Shown here piece after piece: positions 1 to 11,700 of a stretch of 64,000 bases of DNA. The translations under genes were made by a program, and so were the position numbers. The stretch is from Cyclospora cayetanensis (Eukaryota; Apicomplexa; Conoidasida; Eucoccidiorida; Eimeriidae), in contig NW_020312764.1 of the NCBI RefSeq assembly GCF_002999335.1, forward strand, positions 62,001 through 126,000. Direction: 5' to 3'. Numbering within the stretch: position 1 is the stretch's first letter; the number at the start of each line of letters is the position of its first letter. Under the pieces are notes generated by a model, which was not told where the DNA came from, did not search any database, and saw only the letters and a program-made list of their open reading frames with translations.

Positions 1-2258
1 GCATTTGACATCAAGTATGTTTCAATGCGAGATCCCAGGTGGAGCGTTACAGGTGGTGGCTTGGGATTGGTGCCTCTAAGGGGCTGGTCGGTTAAAGAAG
101 CGCGTAGGGAAAGAAGAACGATGCATCAACACCCTCTATATATGTATACGGCACTTGTCTTCCCGCTTCTACCATTAGTCTGGAAGGGCGTGAGGACGTC
201 TCTGCCGTTGCCAGTGCCTCGTTCCTTGTGGCAGGTCAACCTACATTGCGGTAGCTAACAAAAAGTTGAGTTCAGTATAACTATCGTAGTATTCAACATT
301 GGCAGCATATGTTCGCTTTGTAAATTAAATTTGCTGCAGAGGAGGGTTGGCTTTGCTGCGCAAGGATGTGAAAAGCGCAACTTTGGGGCAAAATGCTGCT
401 CGCAACTCTTAGCAGATGTTCAAACTGTTTAGACGGCTTTGCCAGTTGCATCACCCAGCATTCCATCTTTCCCTCTTAGTGCAAGCCGGTGGACTGTGGG
501 TCAGGCACGGGGGGAGTTCTTGAAAAAAAAACATGTAACACTGTTCAGTTTCGTTTTGGCATGATTCGAGTAAATAGAGCCCTGTAAAGGCGTAGAGCAA
601 GGAGATACATCAGTCATGAATCGTATGCAAGACGGGATCAGCTTTCACCCCGCAAAGAGTAAAACGGATCTTTGAAATTTAAGGTACGAAGATCTTTGCC
701 CGTGTAGCCTGCGCCATTCAAAAATGCCTTCAGAGTTACGTACAGCCGCCTATCGATGCAGTAGATTGAAAATCTCGTCCGAAGTCCTTGGATGGGGAAG
801 CATGAGTGAAAATCTTCACTCACTTCCAAAAGGGAAGATATCTTTTAGGCTCCCACTGGAAAGACACGTTTACCACGTAGTACACGCCTAGTAGAGAGTT
901 CTTAGGTCTCCATTTTGAAGAGCTCTCCACCTTTTCTGTTTCCATCCCCTAGGATTTCGGCATGAGGGGAGAGGCCGAGACAAATAGGATGCATGTTTGC
1001 TGTTCCTCGTGCTGAGTGCATCGGGCAAACACACCTAGTTGCACCCTATAGTGCACTGATCCACAGCGTTGATTGTCATTGCGCTAGCTCTAATTTGCCA
1101 TGAATAACATATACTAGCAGCCCAACCAAGCGGCATACTTTGGCTAATTCACAACTACAACTAGAATACACGAAAGTGCGGAAGATAGCTTTGCGCTCCA
1201 AATAGCTCCTGGAACTTTCCCAAACGCAGAGCCATAGAGCTGCCCGATGTGATTAGTGGCTCAGATATTGTAGCCATATGAAACTGCAAGGCCTTAGACG
1301 AAAGTGAAGGGGGAACGGCTTGACCTCCCACAAGAAAGGAGGAATAATTCTTGGTGACAGTGCCAGTGGGCGACTAGGAGAAACAACACGTAGCTGTCTA
1401 CATCAGTATGGTAGAGCATAGCGGCTACCCTCATACCCAATTGAATTGATGCCTCCATTTTCCTTGCAAATCATTCAGGCTTTCCCCGGGTTTCACCAGT
1501 CTTCAAGCATTCTCGGTTCAAGGAAACACCCAACTGTCGGTAATGCACTACTACAAGCAAGCACGTATGAAGCCCGTGATGCAATATGCATGATTTCCTA
1601 TTTGGCTGATGCTATCAAGCTCACTACATTGCAGGCCCTTCGAGGCAGTACTCCCGACAGGGGCAGTCGTGCACCCTCTGTTACGCCCTCTTCACTCAGC
1701 ACACAAGAGGATTTTAGCGTTAACCTAGTTTAGCAGGCTTAATTGAAGGAGGAAACTCATGGCGCTAAAAGTGGGTTGCTTCTCTTGCAATTCAGCTGCA
1801 GTTCCGGCAGGCAGTACCGGTGGATCAGTGCTTCTTGCCATACACAAATCAAGCAGCTTCTTCCGATGCCTTTCCTTTTATTTTATCTACAGCTAAAAAG
1901 CAATTGCCAAGAAGCTAAAAATCTGTTTCTCATAAGTTGAAACTACACGGTCTAGCATTACACAACATTGAACTCAACAGGAAAGAATCAGCACTACTCT
2001 CGGCCTGGCAGCCGCAAGTGACGAGGAGTCAAGAATGTCCTGCTAGCTGTACAGGTCATGATTCATTCTTCCCCTCCTTTCCCCGTTAAGCTGTTTACTT
2101 AATTCAGCTCCTTTGGTGTCTTGTTTACTCCGATTGCTCCTTGTCATCCAGCAGCCGCAGCAGCACCTGCTGCACTCGGGGACCCTTGGGGGAGAGATGG
2201 AGACCTGGAACTGGCAACAAGCTTCAACGCGCACATATGAACCTCCTATACACCCAAA
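1..2258. other. Gene-poor left flank
   Basis: I recognise no intact gene here. Open frames are short, base composition is even, and CAG repeats are absent. The only protein-like signal is a minus-strand stretch at about 638-829 that resembles a retrotransposon RNase H (listed separately). The last few hundred bases probably contain the promoter of the kinase gene starting at 2,259; no core promoter motif is evident. Confidence 0.6.
638..829 (-). mobile_element. Possible RNase H relic of a Ty3/gypsy-type retroelement
   Basis: The minus strand is open for 63 codons and reads, in order, a segment like FSIYCIDRRLY, then TLKAFLN, then DLRTLNFKDPF. In Ty3/gypsy polyproteins the RNase H region has the order F-x-V-Y-T-D-H-R-x-L, then a T-L-x-x-x-L-N block, then an L-x-F-L-x-x-F block. 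The Asp-His-Arg core reads Asp-Arg-Arg here, and frames on either side are closed, so any element would be dead. The similarity is judged by eye only and the stretch is short. It may be chance. Confidence 0.3.
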
Positions 2259-4697
2259 ATGAGACGATCTGGGCCCCAAATGGGCATTTCGAGAGGAACA
2301 AAAGCCAGAACAACTAGGGAGACCCCACGTCCCCCTGCTGCTGCTGAACTCGGGGGTGCAGCGAAGAGGAGCAGGAAGCAGCTACCTGCGGCAGACTGGG
2401 TACTCGGGTCCGTAGGGACAACAGCACAAGCTGAAGCGACACCAGCGGAAGAGGAAGCAGGGCAGGATGTGTTCAAGAAGCACCTAAAGCACATCATCCT
2501 GCAGCTGACGCAGAGCAAAGACAGGACGCCGAAAGTTGACGTGTCGCTGCAGACACGGGATACAGCAGAGCTCTTCTTGGAGTACCCTACTTTGCCCCCC
2601 GTCCTCTCCACATGCATCGCTCACGGGCCTTCTTCAGACGCTGGGAGGGCACTCAAGCGGGACGGGCACTTCTGCCACTGTGGGGCCCCTCTGGAATCTT
2701 CAAACGGGCGCGAGGGGGCAGAGGGGGCCTTTTTTTCTAGGGCCTCGTTTCCCGCCACAGGGGATCCTCGGGTGGTTAGGGCCTTGAGAGTTGCTACGTC
2801 CGGGGTGTCGCACGCAGCACGGCACTTCCCCAGTGTTTTATTGAGGTCAAAGGCCTTCCCAGCAGTAGCGAAATCAGGCAGAGCCACAACAGCCACTATC
2901 GGGTCCAACGGTAAGAGTGGAGGGAAGCCAGAACTCTTTCAAGAGGCTGTCGAGCGTGAAGAAACTCAGGAAGCAGATAGTGTTGCGGGGGCCCCCTCAC
3001 GTTCAGCAGCGGAGGGTCTTTTAGAGCCCCCCTCGACAAGTTCCCCGTATAAATCTTCGTACCGTGTAAGCGCCTCCACTGGGCCCCCTCTATCCTTTTG
3101 TGAGCAGCGTGTTGCTGGGCTACCCCTTTCTGGAGCAGCTCCGCTGCTGGTTCTGCTTGGGGGATCTTCTGGCAGCGGGAAGAGCACGCTGCTACCGCTG
3201 TTACTGCATCTGTTGTCCCTTACCTATCCTTCCCTGAGCGCCCTTCGCCTGTGGCATCAAGGGGGAGGAGGGGAGCGCTCCCAGGAGGGCCCCAGGCCAT
3301 ACACCCTAATATCTACTGATGCACTAAGACAAGTTCTCAGGGTTCTCAACTCAACGCCGAAGGGTGCACGCACTCCTGCAGTGGCCGTGGACGTCTCCGA
3401 GCGGTCCTTGGTCCGTAAGCTCCTCTTTAGCAGCACGTACAGACTAAAGGGTCTCGCCGAGCAACAGATGCAAGGGGGGGGGGCCCTAGCGGCGACGGAA
3501 GGAAAAGACTCAGAAGCAGCGGATGTCAAAGAGTTAACAGGACCATCAGGAGAGATCGAACACCGCTGCAGCGAGTGGGAGGCCCTAATGCGTGCGGTAG
3601 AAGAGGATATGAGGGAAGAGTTAAGTGCTCTTCGGGGGTTCCCTAACCCGGTGCCTTGTCAGTCTTGTGGCGAAAGGGCCCCTTGTTGCGCCCTTTTGGG
3701 AATGCTCCAGCAGGCGATATTGCTGCAGCGGCTCATTCTCGAACCCCTTGTTACTTCCCTAATGGACTCCTCTTGCGACGTACAGGAGCCTCCATACATG
3801 GGGAAGCCTTTTCCGGGGCCTTCAGAAGTGGGGGAGTCCCCCCAAGCCCTTCAGCTTGTGCTGGTCGAAGGAATACATCTTACCCCGGGTTTCATTTCGC
3901 GGATGCAGAAGCGTTATGGAGCGCGCTGCTTGTCGTTGGTTGCATTTTGTTACTCCCTAGAGGAGCATACTCGACGCCTGACAAAGAGAGAGCAGGAAGC
4001 CTGCCCTGGAGCCGCAGCAGCGGCTTCTGCTGCTGTTGCAGTTGCAGCAGCCACTGCTGCGGCAGCAGCACAAGCTGCTGGCGAAACAAGAGGGGCCCGC
4101 TCCTCGGAAAATTGGCCAGAGACCCCTTCGACGAGGAGAAATGATGAAGAGGAAGCTCCCAGCATGCAATACCAAACGCCACCCAGCAGCAAAAACAACT
4201 ACAGCAGCAGGAGTGGCATCAAACCGACAAATTGCAAGTCCAGCACTGGCATGTATCTCCACAATATGTCTTGCATCCGATGTGCCCAGTTGTTCCTGTG
4301 CGCCGCGGCTGCCTCTACGTTGGGTAGCAACAGCAGCACTGAAAAGAGCACCAGCAACCACAAAAACAGCACAAAAGTCAGCCGTAGCAGCAACGGCTGC
4401 ACCGACTTCCCTGGTAGAAATGCAGCAAGCTTCTTCCTCAGCGAGGCTTCAGACGCGACAGCAGGACCTGCAGAAGTTTTAGTGCAGAAGGCCAACTGGT
4501 TAAGCCTTCTAAGAAAAGCTGTTCTAGAGGCCCCCGGTAGGGGCCTCGCCTCCTCTTGGGAGGCTCCCCGAGCGTACCCCATAGCTACTGACGACATGCT
4601 GAACAGCCTCTATTTGGTGCAACAAGTGGCTGTAAAACAGTGGGGAACCCCTAAAGGAGGCCTTGGCCTTTCCACTACGGCTGCTCCGGCTCCCTAG
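2259..4697 (+). CDS. P-loop kinase related to 2-phosphoglycerate kinase / plant LPA1
   Basis: One 812-codon frame from ATG to TAG. A Walker A motif (GGSSGSGKST) lies near residue 300 after a hydrophobic strand. It is followed by LISTDALRQVLR and, near residue 535, LVLVEGIHLTPGFISRM, then an Arg-rich helix (EEHTRRLTKREQ). This order, with an ISTD segment after the P-loop and an EG[VI]HL segment before an Arg lid, is that of the archaeal 2-phosphoglycerate kinase fold kept in plant LOW PHYTIC ACID 1 proteins, which act in inositol phosphate metabolism. The substrate here is unknown. The first 290 residues and residues 590-730 are low complexity, the latter rich in Ala, Ser and Thr from CAG-type codons. 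In-frame introns in those parts cannot be excluded. It converges on TRAPPC5. Another P-loop small-molecule kinase is the main alternative. Confidence 0.62.
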   Translation: MRRSGPQMGISRGTKARTTRETPRPPAAAELGGAAKRSRKQLPAADWVLGSVGTTAQAEATPAEEEAGQDVFKKHLKHIILQLTQSKDRTPKVDVSLQTRDTAELFLEYPTLPPVLSTCIAHGPSSDAGRALKRDGHFCHCGAPLESSNGREGAEGAFFSRASFPATGDPRVVRALRVATSGVSHAARHFPSVLLRSKAFPAVAKSGRATTATIGSNGKSGGKPELFQEAVEREETQEADSVAGAPSRSAAEGLLEPPSTSSPYKSSYRVSASTGPPLSFCEQRVAGLPLSGAAPLLVLLGGSSGSGKSTLLPLLLHLLSLTYPSLSALRLWHQGGGGERSQEGPRPYTLISTDALRQVLRVLNSTPKGARTPAVAVDVSERSLVRKLLFSSTYRLKGLAEQQMQGGGALAATEGKDSEAADVKELTGPSGEIEHRCSEWEALMRAVEEDMREELSALRGFPNPVPCQSCGERAPCCALLGMLQQAILLQRLILEPLVTSLMDSSCDVQEPPYMGKPFPGPSEVGESPQALQLVLVEGIHLTPGFISRMQKRYGARCLSLVAFCYSLEEHTRRLTKREQEACPGAAAAASAAVAVAAATAAAAAQAAGETRGARSSENWPETPSTRRNDEEEAPSMQYQTPPSSKNNYSSRSGIKPTNCKSSTGMYLHNMSCIRCAQLFLCAAAASTLGSNSSTEKSTSNHKNSTKVSRSSNGCTDFPGRNAASFFLSEASDATAGPAEVLVQKANWLSLLRKAVLEAPGRGLASSWEAPRAYPIATDDMLNSLYLVQQVAVKQWGTPKGGLGLSTTAAPAP

Positions 4698-5159
4698 AGG
4701 GAGGGATCTTTTCAAAAGGGGGGGCCAGTAGGCCTGCCCGCCGCTACAGTCGCTACCGCTGGTAGATCGAAACGTGCGCAGCTGCAGCAGCCTGTTTTTT
4801 GATGTACACACACATACGCGCTGCTTATGCTGTTGCCAGTGTATATTCGATGTGGCGATGCAAAGACAAGCCTTGGATTGCGTGATCCGCAATTCTTAAG
4901 GTTTTTTGAAATGCAGTCGTTTTAGCTGTTGCAGCTGTCTTGTGCACATGATGCCTAAGCAGCACACAGTGTCGTGTGGAGTGCCGGCTGGTTTTCATTG
5001 CGGAATCGATGGTGGGCAGGGAAAGGGCTAGCGGCCCTGCTCGCTAAACAAACAATAGGAGATTTAGCAGTTGTCAACAGCAGGACCATACTCGCTCTTG
5101 AGGCCTGCCTATGTCGCCACTATATCACAGCCTCGCATTCGATGTGTGGGCCGAGTGGA
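4698..5159. other. Convergent intergenic spacer
   Basis: About 460 bases between the 3' ends of the P-loop kinase gene (+) and TRAPPC5 (-). I see no gene or strong repeat. It should hold both polyadenylation regions; no conserved signal stands out. Confidence 0.6.
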
Positions 5160-6598
5160 TTAGCTGACTGCTGCAGCACCACCAAGTCTCCTTTGTCTTT
5201 CCAGTACCTCTGGGAAAAACTTGATAAGGAATGTCGTGTAGGTCACCCCTTGACCCTCCTCCACCGTATGGGCAGACACTGCAGCAGGCTGCAACACATG
5301 AACATCAGGTACAGCAGCAGCACTTGCACTCATCCATGACACAGGTGGGCGATAAGAAGAGGCTAAACAAAGCGCCTCTCGTACCGGCATCTTCTGCAAT
5401 GACAATAGCAACCACACAAACCGCATCAGTGGCGCTGGAAACTAGGAACATGTGCTTACAAATTCTGCGCTACAGAGGATTCCCTCGATGATGCCGGCAG
5501 CAAAGGCCCCGCAATTCACGTGTGACAAGTCTCTAGGGGCAGAAATGAAACGATTGAGCAGCAAATCCTTGTCGTTCAGCATGTCTGCACAGGCCATAAA
5601 ACTTGTTTGTCGAGTACATGTACACACAAAATCTGTGCATTCAAGGGCTAATAAAAGCATGACCTCAATAGAGATGCATCCACGCAAGACGCGTTTTTGC
5701 AACACTGGGTGCAGGATCTCTGTGGGATGTTCATACATTCGAGTTCGCTGTCTTGTGCCTTTAGAAGCTCTACGCTGTGGCCGAAGAGAGATTTCCACAC
5801 AGAGGACGCGATGAATGTCAAAATGGATAGCAGCTTGATCTCCCTCCTGTTATTTCGTTCTCTGTAGAGCACGATATCTAGGGCTTTGTAGCCCACCCTC
5901 AAGCCTAGCTCGTGCAGCCTGCAGCGCCGCAGCGAGCGATGCATAGGTAGACACAGGGGCGCACGTCGATAGGAAGACAAAGAGTATGGAAGCACAGCTT
6001 GGCTAGATTAGTGCCCATCTAGGCATTCGTCTAGAGGTGCTGTAGAACGATATATGAGCCTAGCGCCCGCTGCAAGGTTTCAGAGCGGTAGAAGGAAAAG
6101 AGGGGGGCTACCCACTCGCATACAAGCGGGATATACTGGAGCACGCCGCCTCCAGAGCCACACTGCTGCTGCTACAGAAACGCGCTAATTGCTGGTCGTG
6201 TTGGTGCAATTGCGTGCTCTCTTACCGGTCTTCCATGCGGTATCCGCGCTTGGCGGCATTCAGGCAGTACTGCACCATTTCAGAAAAAAGGAAGGCAAAG
6301 GCGCTGAGGCTCACCTGCAAACGAACACGGAATTGAGAGGAAGAGAATGCCGCGTGCTCATCGGCCGCGCGATGACGACGGAGCAGAGGGAAGCTTCGGG
6401 AGACCCTTGGTGCTATCCTTGTTCGTGGATACGAGAGCTGCCTGCGCGAGCGAAGAAGGAGATAAGGGGACAAGCAGGCAGCCGACAAGACGGCACGAGG
6501 TTTGGGGTATATACCTCGTGTTTGGACTTTTGGAGGCCTCGTTCCAAGAGAGAGGGATGCCCCAGACTCTTCCGTCTGTCTCCCTTGGCCTTGTCCAT
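5160..6598 (-). CDS. TRAPPC5: TRAPP complex subunit 5 (Trs31/TRAPPC5)
   Basis: Five exons join in phase: 6598-6515, 6314-6226, 5918-5737, 5584-5460 and 5288-5160, giving 202 residues against about 190 in plants and animals. Exon 1 has [12 protein letters not shown]; exon 2 begins [17 protein letters not shown], the hallmark opening of the family. Exon 3 carries [19 protein letters not shown], exon 4 the [10 protein letters not shown] and [12 protein letters not shown] blocks, and exon 5 the end with VSAHTVE and [17 protein letters not shown]. All introns are GT-AG. TRAPPC5 is a Bet3-family longin-like subunit of the TRAPP core, the exchange factor for Rab1/Ypt1 at the ER-Golgi interface. The start is the only ATG in a short first exon that aligns with the human N-terminus. 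The identity is firm from family knowledge; function in this parasite is inferred. Confidence 0.93.
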
Positions 6599-7227
6599 TG
6601 GTGCTTCCTTCTTCTGGCTCTGCTAAGGCGTTAAGGGCGGATCGGGGTTGTTGAGCAGCCTCAGGGGTTCCAACTGGGCGGCTGTTCGTGGGGTCCGTTT
6701 GTTTCCGCCTATGCCACCACTTCAGAGCGTGAAAAAGAGGACGCCTAGACTGCTGCCCTTGCCAGTATGGCGCTGCAGGGCTCGTCTCTGACTGAGAGAC
6801 GCACAAAAGAGACCCTTTGAGCAGTTCACAGGATTCGAAATGCGTTCCTTTACTGGTCTCAGCACTCTTTAGATGCCTGTGTCGCCCAACGGACGCAAAC
6901 TACCGTTGCTGCGGCTGAAGATTCAACTGAGCTGCGCTTTCGTTCCGCCCTTTGCTCGGTATGCGCAGTTGGCGAATCCATACACAGTGTCTTTATTTAA
7001 AACGGGACACAGTGGCACGGTGTTGAGCCGCTGACTGGCTGCCATTGGACGATCGGCGACCTGGCAGTCAGCCCCTCCTTCGGGTTGTGTAACGGGTCTT
7101 GCAGACACGCAAAAATTAAATACCATTCAGAAACTGCAAACGTCGCACTCTAGGTCGGTAATTACAGATAATAAACAAACAAATGCTTAACACTAGCAAA
7201 GTGTACCCCAAAAGAGGGGATCTCGCA
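6599..7227. other. Intergenic region 5' of TRAPPC5
   Basis: About 630 bases between the TRAPPC5 start and the tRNA gene. A run of four A at 7210-7213 reads as T4 on the minus strand just past the tRNA and would serve as its Pol III terminator. No protein exon is recognisable. Confidence 0.55.
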
Positions 7228-7301
7228 TGGTCCCAACCGGTCTCGAACCGGCGACCTTTCGGTTATTAGCCGAATGCTCTAACCAACTGAGCTATAGGAC
7301 C
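7228..7301 (-). tRNA. tRNA-Ile (anticodon AAU)
   Basis: The minus strand folds into a complete 74-nt cloverleaf. The acceptor stem is GGTCCTA with TGGGACC (one T-G pair), and the discriminator base is A. The D arm has GCTC/GAGC, and the anticodon stem TTCGG/CCGAA encloses the loop CTAATAA, so the anticodon is AAT (A34, read as inosine). The T arm has GCCGG, TTCGAAC and CGGTT. Internal A and B boxes are intact (B box GGTTCGAACC), there is no intron, and a T4 stretch follows. It reads AUU, AUC and AUA after modification. The window also encodes a TFIIIC subunit, part of the factor that recognises such promoters. Confidence 0.97.
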
Positions 7302-8860
7302 TGCTGCTGCTGCCTAACGTTTCCCTATGCTTCTCTTTAGTAGGGGAAATGAAAAAGTATCGACGCATTTCAAGTATTGTAGAGAAGCACACTTTGTTCG
7401 GTTTTCGTATGGGTCGGTATATGCCTCTCAGTTGCAGGTGTTTCTGGACGACCCATTCCCATGTACGCGCACACACGCAGCGTCCGCCTATAGCCAGCAG
7501 ACAATAATGCGATATGCATTATACTCGGATTTTTAGGCTTGTTTTTGGATTTTTCTGAGCTTTCGCTCTCAAACTCTCCACAGTTGTGCAGAATTCCAAT
7601 TCTCGCAAAAACCTATTTCATTCTGCTGCTTTCCTTAAGTAACACGTTGCAGTCTATGGGACTATGAAACATTGCGAGGCGCACTCTAGCAGCTACTCTT
7701 TGCGTCTCTCTGTGCAACTCTCTCAAGCGGTGGTGACTTTCTTAGTTGGTGCACCCATGGCAGCATAGGGACACTGGGTGATACCGAGGAGCTCGGCAAT
7801 AACGAAGGGGGGCGTTAATGATGAGAGAATACCCCCGTGCGTGCTAATGCGCCCAGCCCAGCTCGGGCCACTGGATCCCAATCAATACCTCGAAGGAGTG
7901 ATATCTTGAATGTTTGCGCAACTGTTCCTAGTATGCTATGAGAGATGCTGCCGTCAGCTCTTCCAGAATAGTCAATGTAAGCGTTGTCAAGCAGTCAGAA
8001 AGTCGTTCGTGCCCATGCATCTCACTACATCGCACACCATAATGAATGCGACCGAGCGAAACAACAGCGTGCACAGATATACTGTGTTAGTCCGGCGTGA
8101 GAATAATTATTGCAAAGGGGCGGTTACTGTGGATATTTGTTGCTCAGCTTGTTTAGCTCCTTCTAGTGTCTGCGTAGCAAGGCGTTTTATCACCCCCAAA
8201 ACCCAGTACACCACTTAACAGAGAGTCATTGTGTGGCCTTCCAACAGAAGTGATTCCTTCATTCTTTGCTTGCGCCAATCAGCTTTAGAAGTACATACCA
8301 ACTTGCACGTAGCACTTAGCGGATACCCACACAAAATTGTGGCTTCTTATATCGAGCAAACAGTGCTCTGCATCAAATAAGCTGCTTGGACAGACAAAAC
8401 AATAAGCCAATCTCTTCCTGTGTTGGTTAAGTGTAACTGTTGCAGTAGAAAATGTTCTAGTGTACTTTACCCCCGCTCCCCCCCTCCGCCGCCCCCCACG
8501 ACACATGTTCCCCTTGCAATTCGAAAAGTAAGTGCATTTGTTTCGTACCTTTCTGTCGAGACCAACTGTGTGCAGGACAGCGGAAGAGTTCTCGCCTTAT
8601 CCCTACTCCCCGGGCAGGCAGAAATGCGAAGAACAAAGCAAATAATAAGATCTGTGCAGCAGATACTAAGGGAAATCCAGGGAACACACGTATACACTGT
8701 GGCCAACAGTGAACGAGGGATCAAAACAACAGGACCGCAACAGCGTAATAATTCTCTGGCTTCATCGCGCTAAAATGTGTGAGCCTCCTGCTACGGGATA
8801 ACAGAAGATACGTACTGTATGTAAAGGGAATCAGAATGCACATCATTTTAGCAGTGCCTT
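7302..8860. other. Repeat-poor stretch without recognised genes
   Basis: Only short open frames occur on both strands. A C-rich run of about 30 bases lies near 8466-8500. There are no CAG repeats or GGGCCC motifs and no exon that I can place in a family. Confidence 0.5.
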
Positions 8861-9620
8861 TACATTAGAATAGACTATGCATACAAACATGTCGAGTGTA
8901 TGCAGCACAGCCTGCTTCCAAGCTCCGAAAGAGGCATATGCAAGAACGTAGGGGCAGCACACCTGAAAAAGCCTGCGCGAAAATATGTGTAGAGAACGCA
9001 TAAGTAATCATAAGTACCAGCTTATCACTCTGTAGCATTGACTTAAAGTAGCTATTCAATGCAGAGTATGCACTAGGGGAAAGCAGCTACCAAAGACCGC
9101 GCAGGATACCGCCATTGGCAACCAGCGTTGCGAATCATATCGAGCCTCAAATACCCCTGCAACAAAGGCCACAGCTATTCCTACGCCGCCCACTAGGGTT
9201 ACTGTTCGCCAACATACTTCAATAGAATGTCCTGTCTTGTGTGCACTCAACGCATCGTAACTCTAGAAGCTAGTACTTCTGTGGCTTCTTGTGAAGCCTT
9301 TGACTCCACGCGGGTCCCTTGCCTGCGCGGCAAAGTCCCCAACTAACTGAAGAATGTTTGAAGCTGCTTCACAAAGACAGTACAGACAGTTCTATGAAAC
9401 CTCAAACTTACAGGGGAATTGACAGAGTAACAAAGTTGATTTTTTTGAGGAAGTCATAAGAGGTGCAAGTTACCTGGGTGCAAACTTCTTCGTGTAGTCA
9501 GCGATTGCATTTTGCAAAGCATGCCGACTCACGAAGACCGGATGTCCACTCTTAAAACACACAGCCAGCTTCCACTTGTCATATTTCCTTGACTGCTCCC
9601 TTGAGATTTGAGCATCTATT
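8860..9620 (-). CDS. Candidate small single-span membrane protein gene, exons incomplete
   Basis: Two protein-like segments lie on the minus strand in plausible splice context. The first, 9615-9474, reads ISREQSRKYDKWKLAVC and VSRHALQNAIADYTKKFAP, then meets a GTAACT donor. The second, about 9250-9120, reads SIEVCWRTVTLVGGVGIAV followed by AFVAGVFEARYDSQRW, a clear transmembrane helix with flanking charges. A third possible exon follows a TTTTTCAG acceptor near 8965. Lengths and composition would suit a small mitochondrial inner-membrane subunit. The topology is loosely like cytochrome c oxidase VIa, but the family's later motifs are missing, so no name is given. Phases between exons are not settled. 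Confidence 0.4.
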
Positions 9621-11700
9621 CGCGTGCACCAGCCAGCGTTTTTCTAAATCCCTGCGCCGCTACGAATGGCTACTACGCCCGAACCACCGAGTCCAGGCCC
9701 GGATCGTAGAGGGGCTCCTCATTGTAGACCAGAAATGACGAAGAGCATTGGGTAGATGAGTGTACTGTTGTACTAAAAAAACGGCTTGACACTAGAAAGA
9801 AGTCAAGCCAGACATCTGGGTTTTGGTGAACCTAGAGTAACAAATATCACAGAACAGTTTAGTTGGTTCTCTCTCTGTGCTCATGTGTCCCAGAGTTGTT
9901 TGCAGTGGTCTTTCTTTCTTAATGCTCGAGAAACCTTTTAGAACTTCTGAATCACCGCTCAGTGTTCCTTTGTTCGCAGTAGACACTGCTTCTCGAAATA
10001 CAGGCAGCGGTTGTGCACAACTGCAAATAATGTGACTTTTGAATTATTCGTAGCCTGTAGGAAGAAAATAGCACTCTCTGCTACGTCACCAGCATTGGCT
10101 ACTAGTAAAAACTGGGCCTCCTACTCGGACAGCGCGAGTGCAGCACGGGCTACAGCAAGGCCGGTGAAAGTGCATTATCCGACACCATCCTCCCCTGTTC
10201 AAGTAATACATTGCGTGCTTTTATCACACCGGCAAAAGATGCAGCAAGCCGAGCTAATATAGTAGCAAGATCTCGGAAATATGATGCAAGCACAGAACCT
10301 GCAACGTCCTTGTGGGTACGTAATGGCGATGGCGGCACCTTAATTTTTGCCGGAACTGTCTAAATTCCTGCAGTCGAAAGACGAGGTCCAGCAAACACAA
10401 TAGCTCACATGAAATTACGCTGCCGCATGTTCCTAGAGCACCACCGCTTATGCCACAGCAGCTTAAGCGTACAAAGTAGGAACTGTAGACGCTTTTCACG
10501 ATTGTGGCTACAGAGCCTGATATAGCCCATGCCGACACCAGTCCACCCTTCCGTGACAGGCTTATTAGAATCCGGAGCAATATGCTGTTGCACTTGAGCT
10601 GTGACAGAAACACGCCCATACGGCGCACAGGTATACGTGACATAGGGGACACGAGTGTGATTCACCCGATGGTGCCTCTCGTCTGGGTGAATGGGGATTT
10701 GTATGGGGTAAGTGTAGTCAATTGTTGATTTGACTGTTGCTTTGTGTATTTTGTGAAGTTTTTCACCAATATGATGCAAAGGGAATTTCTACTTCACTAT
10801 AATTATGCTCAGAGGCTAAAGCAGACGTACATGCGTCACCTTTTCTTGGCATCACTGGATGCCCCTAAGCACTGCGCAATCCCTTAGCTAGAAGCCTTGG
10901 ACCTTTTTGACAGTACCCAGTCGCGATTTAAAGCGACAAATGACAGCCGTAGCCTTGCTAACCATTGCGCTCTGCCACCCGGCAGCAAACCTGAGTCTTG
11001 GGAATTAGGCTAAGGAGCAAACGAGCAGAATATTCTTCAGCAATATCATACTAATTGTGAAAGTTTGCGAGGCCGCACAACATAGCTTAGGGTTGCCTTT
11101 GGGAGTAACTTAAGAGGTTGTGCTGGATGACCACCAAGTGGCCAGCCCGTTGGGAAGTCATCATTATTTAGCACCTCTGCAAAAGTCCTCCCTGATAGAT
11201 GCCGAGTTCTGCAGCTAATTAACTGAATATTCTATCGAAATTTCTGATAAATTATTACATTCTTGGCCCCTACGGCACGATGAATGCTCAGAATCTTCTT
11301 TTTACCGCTCTGCTGACTGTCAAGCCTCCCGCAAAAAGATTTCGCCTCTCCTTGCTAAGGCACCGACTATACCCCGCTCACTAGGATGGAAATCAGCGCT
11401 ATTTTTGAGACCAGGTGCTGCTTCTCATTAGCCCATCCCAGCATGCTAATCTCCACAGTACGCAGGCGTGGCTGCACTGCCCACCTTCCATTGGGTCACC
11501 CAAGGCATAGGGATTTTACGTCATGGTGCACAGGCCCACCATAGAATGCACAGACCCTATTCGGAGTTAAAAATTCACTACCTGCTGTAGCCTTGCCAAT
11601 CTTCGTATCTTGCTGCATGTAAGCATACCTGAGTCTTAGGGGCTACGCTAATAACGGGTGACCAGGCGGATTATACTTCCCATGTCGTCTCCTCAGATAG
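9621..11700. other. Repeat-poor stretch without recognised genes
   Basis: Many stops occur in all frames. A minus-strand frame at about 10,500-10,780 is open and protein-like in composition but matches nothing I know. A tRNA-like patch near 10,920-10,985 fails to fold (see rejected items). Part of this sequence may be the downstream remains of the retroelement whose gag relic lies at 11.7-12.8 kb. Confidence 0.4.

Noticed and set aside
10918..10990. tRNA-like sequence on the minus strand (GTGGCAGAGCGCAATGG with a later GTCGC/GCGAC stem)
   Set aside because: The A-box-like patch and T-stem-like hairpin are suggestive, but the T loop has 8 bases, the acceptor ends do not pair and no anticodon stem forms. 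At best it is a decayed tRNA-derived sequence.
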